Shown here piece after piece: positions 57,340 to 64,000 of a stretch of DNA of 64,000 nt. Within the stretch, counting starts at the first letter, position 1. Every line of letters begins with the position of its first letter. A model generated the notes under the pieces. The model was not told where the DNA came from and made no database searches. It worked only from the letters and a program-made list of their open reading frames with translations. Origin of the DNA: Tetracentron sinense. Taxonomy: Eukaryota > Streptophyta > Magnoliopsida > Trochodendrales > Trochodendraceae. The position numbers and the translations under genes were made by a program. Location of the stretch: the NCBI GenBank assembly GCA_015143295.1, contig CM026570.1, positions 26,357,250-26,421,249 of the forward strand, read 5' to 3'.

Positions 57340-59260
57340 AAGGCAATAAGTTTAAAATATCTTGTCACCTCGAGTGATTTTGACTTGTCATAATGACCCT
57401 ACATTAGGTTTCCAGCAGCTAAAATTGATGTTCAAGCATTTAGTGTTGCTTGTATTCCCACTTTTGTAATGCTTATCATTTGTTGTTCCTTGGATCAATT
57501 GAAATCATTTCGCATAGATCATTGTTAGAAGCATCACTGTAACATTCAATAGTCAAGACCCACTTATATAAAATCTAAACAAAATACCTACATAGTTGAA
57601 ATCAAACATCGAAGGGGATTTTTCAACTTACAAAACTTTGAGGTTGGAGAGGGTGGTGAACTCTTTAGGAATGGATCCTGTCAGCTTGTTGTTGATCACA
57701 TGACTGTATTATCAAGTTTGAAAGAGTTTTCAAATGTGTTAACATATCAGACAATCTTTAATATTAACATTGTATTGCAAAATTCAAAAACTGATGACTG
57801 GTGATCACCAACTAATTAAAAAGATATGCTTACAGAAATTTAAGTGATTTCAACTTAGTATAACTTTGGAATTTCTCATTCAAATATGTTCCAATATTAA
57901 TCCATACTAAGATGGTTCTTCAAATTGCCAAATTCCTAAGGGATTCTCCCTCTAATATTGTTTTTATAAAGCTCCCTACAACCGATCAAGCAACATACCA
58001 ACAATTACTCAAACAAACAATTTAAAAAAAAAGATAATTACTGAAAAAAAACAGAGCTTTAACTTATCGAAGGTGGAGACAAAGAAATTCAAGAAAAAAA
58101 CGGAATTATTTTCTGAAATTAGTTCAAGCGAGATGGAATTACAAGTACTGAAGATGTTGGAGTTCACTGAGCTCCGATCCCAAAGTCCCAAAAATATGCC
58201 CAAATCCCTACAGATAAAAGAAACAAATAAAAACCAAGAAAACGTATGTAGGCGAGATGATTCAGTTAAAAAGAGAGAAGTTGAAGCGAAAAGATCATGC
58301 AACGAACTGGATTTCGGAAGAAATCTTGAGGCAAGGATGCCCTTTAACTAATAATAATTAAAGTGAAGATTAATATTTAATTATATTAGGGTATCACTTT
58401 CCCTAATTGGAATCCGTAAAACCTCGGGAAAGTATTTGGGATTAACCGCGGGTTCTGGTTATCGGATTCGGTATTCGATAATTACCAGTGAAACCAGGAA
58501 GTACACCCACCCGGTATTCTCGTACTACGTGTGAGTCTGCTATTTGAATGATTACCCGTCATGCTGGTTCCATTATGTATCGATTCGCACAACCATCGTG
58601 CAATCGGTACTCAAAACCCAGTAAATCCGACCGACACGTAGTACGAGAATACTTGGTGGGTACCTCCTGCTTTCACTAGTAATTATCGAACACCGAATCC
58701 CATAACCAGATCCGACGGTTAAACTCAAACACTTTTCCGAGGTTTTACGGATTCCGATTAGGGAAAGTGATACCCTAATATAATTAAATATTAATCTTCA
58801 CTTTAATTATTGTTAATTAAATGTCATCCTGACCTCAAGATTTCTTCCGAAAATTCGGGTCGTATTATAGACGAATAACTTGGTTATTTGTGTCTTAGGT
58901 GACATGAAACCAAGTGCAGGGATTAACCAAAATAAGGTCCCAGCTCTGGAGAACATTGGTGGGAGCAGAGAGTCTGCTTCTCAAAGCATGGAGAGCATTT
59001 CCTAGAATTAAGTAGACGAAAAACGAAAAAGAGATGATATGAGATGTGATGTGATGATGAAAGAAATGTAAAAACCCTAGAAAAGAAAGAAAAATAAGAG
59101 AACAGAAATTGGTGAAAGTTGGATCATACCTTCGGAGTTTGTTGAGAGCGTTGGAGAAACTTTTAGGAAAAAGCCAGGTAGTACTGAGACAAGGAACCGA
59201 AGCGTCGTTGAAGATGGTGATTGGAATGCTTCTTCCTGACTAAGGAAGAAGTGATGAAGA
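57340..59260 (-). pseudogene. Full LRR protein pseudogene, copy R3
   Basis: Same exon order as copy L2, on the minus strand: exon 1 near 59135-59230, exon 2 near 58885-59005 (GGTTTCATGTCACC), the LGIFLG / SVNSNIFST exon region near 58140-58215, then [10 protein letters not shown] near 57890-57975, SIPKEFTTLSNLKVL near 57610-57680 and NNDLCEMI near 57500-57545. The foldback element lies at 58299-58866. Broken by stops. It is followed directly by the MCM6 fragment. Confidence 0.8.
58299..58866. mobile_element. Foldback/long-TIR MITE in copy R3
   Basis: It starts GCAACGAACTGGATTTCGG and ends AAAATTCGGGTCGTATT. Its arms correspond to those of 6650-7218. Presence at the same site in three copies shows insertion before the units multiplied. 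Confidence 0.8.
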
Positions 59261-59989
59261 TACGAAAAAATTAGAAAATAGTGTTATAAGGTAGAATAAA
59301 GGTTTTATTGCTTAAAATATTTTTCTAAGTGGGCAAACAAAGTTTTAGTTTTGCCTAAATCATGTCCATGTGTCATTGATCCAAGCAAGTGTTAGTTATG
59401 CATGTTTCTAAATAATAAAAAAAACATAAAATATCAATAAGATTAAAGCAAAAAAGGCAACCAAATATGAATAGCATTTGATGCCCAATTCTAAACATAA
59501 ATCAAATTAAATCAAAGCAAATATTTTTTCCTTTTAATAATTGGCATTCTTTTACAGGACATTTGTTAATTCTTCTAACTGCGATCAAACCCTATTTCAA
59601 GCATGGATCTATCATAGTCACCTAGAGGTGAAATTCAATGACATCCAAAAAAATATGTCAATCATATAAATTAGTTCAATTAAAATAGAAGACCAATAAA
59701 ACGTGTGAGTAATAAACAATCTTTGATGAAGTAATGAATTACAGGATGTTCCATGATTTCATATCAAATGCGGATGTGTATTATATTATATAATTATTAT
59801 ATTTCTCAACTTCTATACCAGCATGTTCAAAGAATTTTTTGAATTTCAAGTATTCAATTTCATTTTACCGAATATAAGAAAAGAATAACTATCCCATATC
59901 AGATAAAAAAAGAAATAATGTCCACATAAGCGAACAATGTGGATAGATCGTGTAAAAAATGGTTAGATATGTGCTGAGCTTTAACACAC
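59261..59989. other. AT-rich spacer between LRR copies, right outer
   Basis: Homologue of 5501-6247 on the minus strand. No gene is seen. Confidence 0.6.
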
Positions 59990-61030
59990 CTGAAGTTCCA
60001 AATGACTTCGAGGAAAGACCTCTAACAACCTGATCAAAGCTTCCAGCTTCCTAAAATTGATGTTCAAGCATTTAGTGTCGCTTGTATTCCCGCTTTTGCA
60101 ATGCTTATCATCTATTGTTCCATGGATCAATTGGAATCGTTCCTCAGTGATCATTGTCAGAAATATCAGTATGATATTTAAGAGTCAAGACTCACTCATA
60201 TAAAATCAGAACCAAATAACTATATAGTTGAAATCAAATATGAAAGTGGGGATTTTTTAATATTTAAGAATCAAGATTCACTCATATAAAATTAGAACCA
60301 AATAACTAAATAGTTGAAATCAAATATGAAAGTGGGGATTTTTAAACTTACAAGAGGTTGGAGAGGGAAGTGAACTCTCAAGGAATGGATCCTGCCAACT
60401 TGTTGTTGTTCTAATGAATATACCATCAAGTTTGAAAGAGTTTTCAAATCTGTTATAATATCAGACCATCTTTAATACAAACATTATATTACAAGAACTG
60501 AAGATGCTCGAGCTTGCCGAGCTCCGATCCCGAAGTCCCAGAAATATTAGAATTGCCCAAATCCCGACAGATAATTAAAAAAGATAAAAACCAAGAAACC
60601 GTATATAGGCGAGAAGATTCAGTTATAAGAGAATTTGAAGGTGAAAGCATTATCTATCATAGAGACGAATAACATGGTTATTTACGTCGCAGGTGACATG
60701 GAACCAGGTGCAGGGATTATCCAGTGTAGGGCCCCAGCTATGGAGAACATTGGTGGGGTCAGAGAGTCTACTTCTCAAGGCATGGAGAGCATTTCCTGAA
60801 ATTAAAAAGACGAAAAAAAAAGAGAGACGAGATTAGATGATGAAAGAAATCTAAAAACCCTAGAGAAGAAAAAAGAATAAGAGAATACAAATTAGTTGGA
60901 TCGTACCTTCGTAGTTAGTTGAGAGCGTTGGAGAAACTTTAGGAGAAAGCCAAAGGAACCAAAGCATAATTTAACATGATGATCGGAATGCTTCTTCCTC
61001 ATTAACGAAGAAGTGATGAAGATAGGAAGA
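59990..61030 (-). pseudogene. Short LRR-MCM6 chimeric pseudogene, copy R4
   Basis: Exon 1 near 60900-61010, exon 2 near 60680-60800 (TGGTTCCATGTCACCTGCG), the LGSELGKLEHLQ exon near 60495-60555 and the MCM6 tail near 59990-60050. A ~75-bp stretch (TCACTCATATAAAAT.AGAACC..GTTGAAATCAAATATG) is tandemly duplicated at 60190-60350. Broken. Confidence 0.75.
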
Positions 61031-61900
61031 AACTAGAAAATAGTGTTTTATGGTAGAATTAAGGTTTTATTGCTTAAAATATTTTCTAAGTTGGCAAACA
61101 AAGTTTTAGTTTTGCCTACATCATGTCTACGTGTCATATTCATCCAAACAAATGTTTAAGTTAAGCATGTTTCTAAACAAAAAAATCATAAATTTGAAAT
61201 ATGGATTACATGACATCAGTAAGATTAAAACAAAAAAAAAAGGAAGCAAATATGAATAGTATTTTAATACCCATTTCAAAACATAAGTAAATTAAATCAA
61301 ATCTGTTTTTCTTTTAGTAATTGGCATTCTTTTACACGATATTTGTGAATTCTTACGGTTCAAACTCTATTTCAAGCATGGATCTACTGTAGTCACCGAG
61401 AGGTGAAATTCAATGATATCAAATTAAAAATATGACAATCATATATATTAGTTCAATCAAAATAAAATATCGGTAAAGACGGTGAATACTAAAAAATCTA
61501 TAATGAAGTAATGAATTACAGGTATTGAATTAACCAAAGAATTAGAGGTTGATTATTCTGGCATCATAACCCTACTTATGTTTTCTTACTATCAATGTAG
61601 AGTAGATGTTTCATCAATTATTACTCAAATTTTGAATTAGTTAGACACAGCTCAACTAAAAAGAATAAATATTGAACTCAAGCCACAATAAAGTAAATTT
61701 CAATAACATTCTCTGGTAAACACTTTAGGTGCAAGAAGTAACTTAAGTCACACACTATATATCATAAATATTTTTTTCGTCATTTTCCAATATCTATATT
61801 AAATAATAAGTCAAAGCATGCTTTAAGTTAAACAAGAAATATTCATGTCAAGTCACAAGTGTTTGTTCTACATGCATCATAATCTTACTTATGTTGTCTT
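61031..61900. repeat. 5' flank of LRR copy R4
   Basis: Reverse-complement match to about 3985-4850. It ends at a T-rich join (TTTTTCTTTTTTGATAGATA, 61902-61920) to a partial LRR copy. Confidence 0.7.
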
Positions 61901-61964
61901 TTTCTTTTTTGATAGATAACGAGAACATTTATTAAAGAACAGAGAATATACAAACGATGTGAGA

Positions 61965-62390
61965 AGATTCAGTTATAAAAGAATTTGAAGGTGAAAGCAT
62001 TATCTATCTTAGAGACGAATCACATGGTTATTTACATCACTGGTGACATGGAACCAGGTGCAGGGATTATCCAGTGTAGGGCCCGAGCTTTGGAGAACAT
62101 TGGTGAGGTGAGAGAGTCTGCTTCTCAAGGCATGGAGAGCATTTCCTGAAATTAAAAAGACAAAAAAAAAGAAAAAAGAGATGAGATTAGATGATGAAAG
62201 AAATCTAAAAACCCTAGAGAAGAAAAAAGAATAAGAGAATACAAATCAGTTGGATCGTACCTTCGGAGTTAGTTGAGAGCGTTGGAGAAACTTTAGGAGA
62301 AAGCCAAAGGAACCAAAGCGTAATTGAACATGATGATCCGAATGCTTCTTCCTCACTAACGAAGAAGATATGAAAATAGGAGAAAACTAG
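61965..62390 (-). pseudogene. Partial LRR copy R5 (first two exons only)
   Basis: Exon 1 near 62265-62365 and exon 2 near 62030-62150 (ATGCCTTGAGAAGCAGACTC, TGGTTCCATGTCACC) are of the short-copy type. The rest is missing beyond 61965. At 61905-61960 the sequence TAATAAATGTTCTCGTTATC (minus strand) looks like a LINE or retroposon tail at the breakpoint. Confidence 0.65.
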
Positions 62391-63609
62391 AAAATAGTGT
62401 TTTAAGGTAGAATTAAGGTTTTATTGCTTAAAATATTTTCTAAGTTGGCAAACAAAGTTTTAGTTTTGCCTACATCATGTCTATGTGTCATATTCATCCA
62501 AACAAGTGTTTATGTTAAGCATGTTTCTAAACAAAAAAATCATAAATTTGAAATATGGATAACATGACATCAGTAAGATTAAAACAAAAAAAAATCGAAG
62601 CAAATATGAATAGTATTTTGATACCCATTTCTAAACATAAGCCAAATTAAATCAAATATGTTTTTCTTTTAGTAATTTGCATTTGTGAATTTTTACTGTT
62701 CAAACTCTATTTCAAGCATGGATCTACCATAGTCACCGAGAGGTGAAATTCAATGATATCAAAATAAAAATATGACAATCATATATATTAGTTCAATCAA
62801 AATAAAATATCAGTAAAGATGGTGAATAATAAACAATCTATAATGAATTACAGGTATTGAATTAACCGAAGAATTAGAGGTTGATTATTTTGGCATCATA
62901 ACCCTACTGATGTTTTCTTAGTATCAATGTAGTGTAGATGTTTCATCAATTATTACTCATTTTTTGAATTAGTTAGTCATAGCTCAATTAAAAAGAATAA
63001 ATATTGAACTCAAGCCACAATAAAGTAAGTTTCAATAACATTTTCAAGAAACACTTTAGGTGCAAGAAGTAACTTAAGTCGCGCACCATATATCAATATT
63101 TTTTTCGTCGTTTTCCAATTTCTATATTAAATAACAAGTCAAAGCATGCTTTAAGTTAAACAAGAAATATTCATGTCAAGTCACAAATGTTTGTTCTACA
63201 TGCATCATAACCCTACTTATGTTTTCTTAATATCAATGTAGAGTATATGTTGCATCAATTATGACTCATTTTCTGAATTAGTTAGTCATATCTCAACTAA
63301 AAAGAATAAATATTAAACTCAAGTCACAATAACGTAAGTTTCAATCACATTCTCAAGAAACACTTTAGGTGCAAGAAGCAACTTAAGTCGCACACTATAG
63401 AATGAGAGAAATATGAGGTGAAGTATCATATGGTAATATGCCACTTTCTATATTACATAACAAGTCAAAGCATGCTTCAAGTTAAACAAGAAATATTCAT
63501 GTCAAGTCACAAGTGTTTGTTCTACATGTTCAGACAATTTAAGTGGATCGCATTCTAAAAGATGCACATTCTTTTCATGTGTGAGCATGGCATAAAACAC
63601 TATTATAAG
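62391..63609. repeat. 5' flank of copy R5 with tandem ~350-bp repeats
   Basis: Reverse-complement match to 3490-4850. It includes the TGTAGAACAAACACTTGTG repeats near 63530 and 63190. No gene is seen. Confidence 0.75.
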
Positions 63610-64000
63610 CAATATGGATACAGATACATTTGTATTGTGCTAAGAATCATAAGGGAAAAAGAACAAATAGAATGGAATAGACTCCAAACCCAAGCCCAAA
63701 GAGATCAGATCACATAAAAGTTATACATAAAAGATGATTCAAAACCTTAAATACAAATTAAAATGCATCACCATGAGTGCGCTAAAGTGTCATGTTAAGT
63801 ATTTGAGTGTAATAACTAATGAGTGCAACCTGAAAGTTTCATGGTTGCAAATCCAAATTCAGAGTTGAGTTTTGGTTGGAACACGCACAAGAGACCGAAT
63901 GCAGAAGAGCCCCAAATATGATGATAACCTCACTTCTTTGAGAGCCCAAGTTTGTGGTCCAGATTCTGTGATTTATGTGGTGTACTCAAGTTTGCATTTT
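63610..64000 (-). mobile_element. Degenerate gag-like segment, right edge copy
   Basis: Reverse-complement match to about 3110-3500. It runs out of the window, so another composite unit or its gag-like part probably continues to the right. Confidence 0.6.

Overview
This window is AT-rich, repeat-dominated nuclear DNA of a flowering plant. The plant assignment rests on a fragment of the plant vacuolar channel gene TPC1, on copies of a small plant leucine-rich-repeat (LRR) protein gene and of MCM6, on a Ty3/gypsy chromovirus, on plant-type LINE tails with a zf-RVT domain, and on hAT-like elements and MITEs. I see no intact host gene. Species cannot be told from the sequence.

Layout. Most of the window is copies of one composite unit. 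In unit order it holds: (i) a degenerate 'putative plant transposon protein' (gag-like) segment; (ii) about 1.1-1.3 kb of upstream-type repeats; (iii) a short broken LRR gene copy with an MCM6 tail; (iv) a full-length broken LRR copy with introns, usually split by a 0.57 kb foldback element and followed by MCM6 exons; (v) the amino-terminal part of the gag-like gene; (vi) a 0.95 kb unassigned segment. On the left (about 305-25140) the units read on the plus strand. On the right (about 64000-39126) they read on the minus strand, so the window is a large imperfect inverted duplication.

The inner arms (20458-29375 and 34928-about 51260) are the most alike. Matching open frames differ by 0 to 3 residues. 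The left arm lacks about 7.5 kb that the right arm keeps (about 40110-47580). Both arms contain the same roughly 100-bp tandem array with the same 1.44 kb hAT-like insertion. The 5.55 kb spacer between them (29376-34927) carries three exons of a decayed TPC1 gene, including an intron with U12-type (minor spliceosome) splice signals, and two MITE-like pieces.

Nested on this are younger insertions, several dated by target-site duplications: a 2.0 kb hAT-like element (677-2682) whose empty site survives in another unit copy; a broken Ty3/gypsy chromovirus (13010-18046); two solo LTRs with perfect 5-bp duplications (49638-51870 and 53594-56142); and a 5'-truncated LINE with a 13-bp duplication, present in two arms. 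Nothing here works together as an operon or pathway. The main story is capture, amplification and recombination of host gene fragments.
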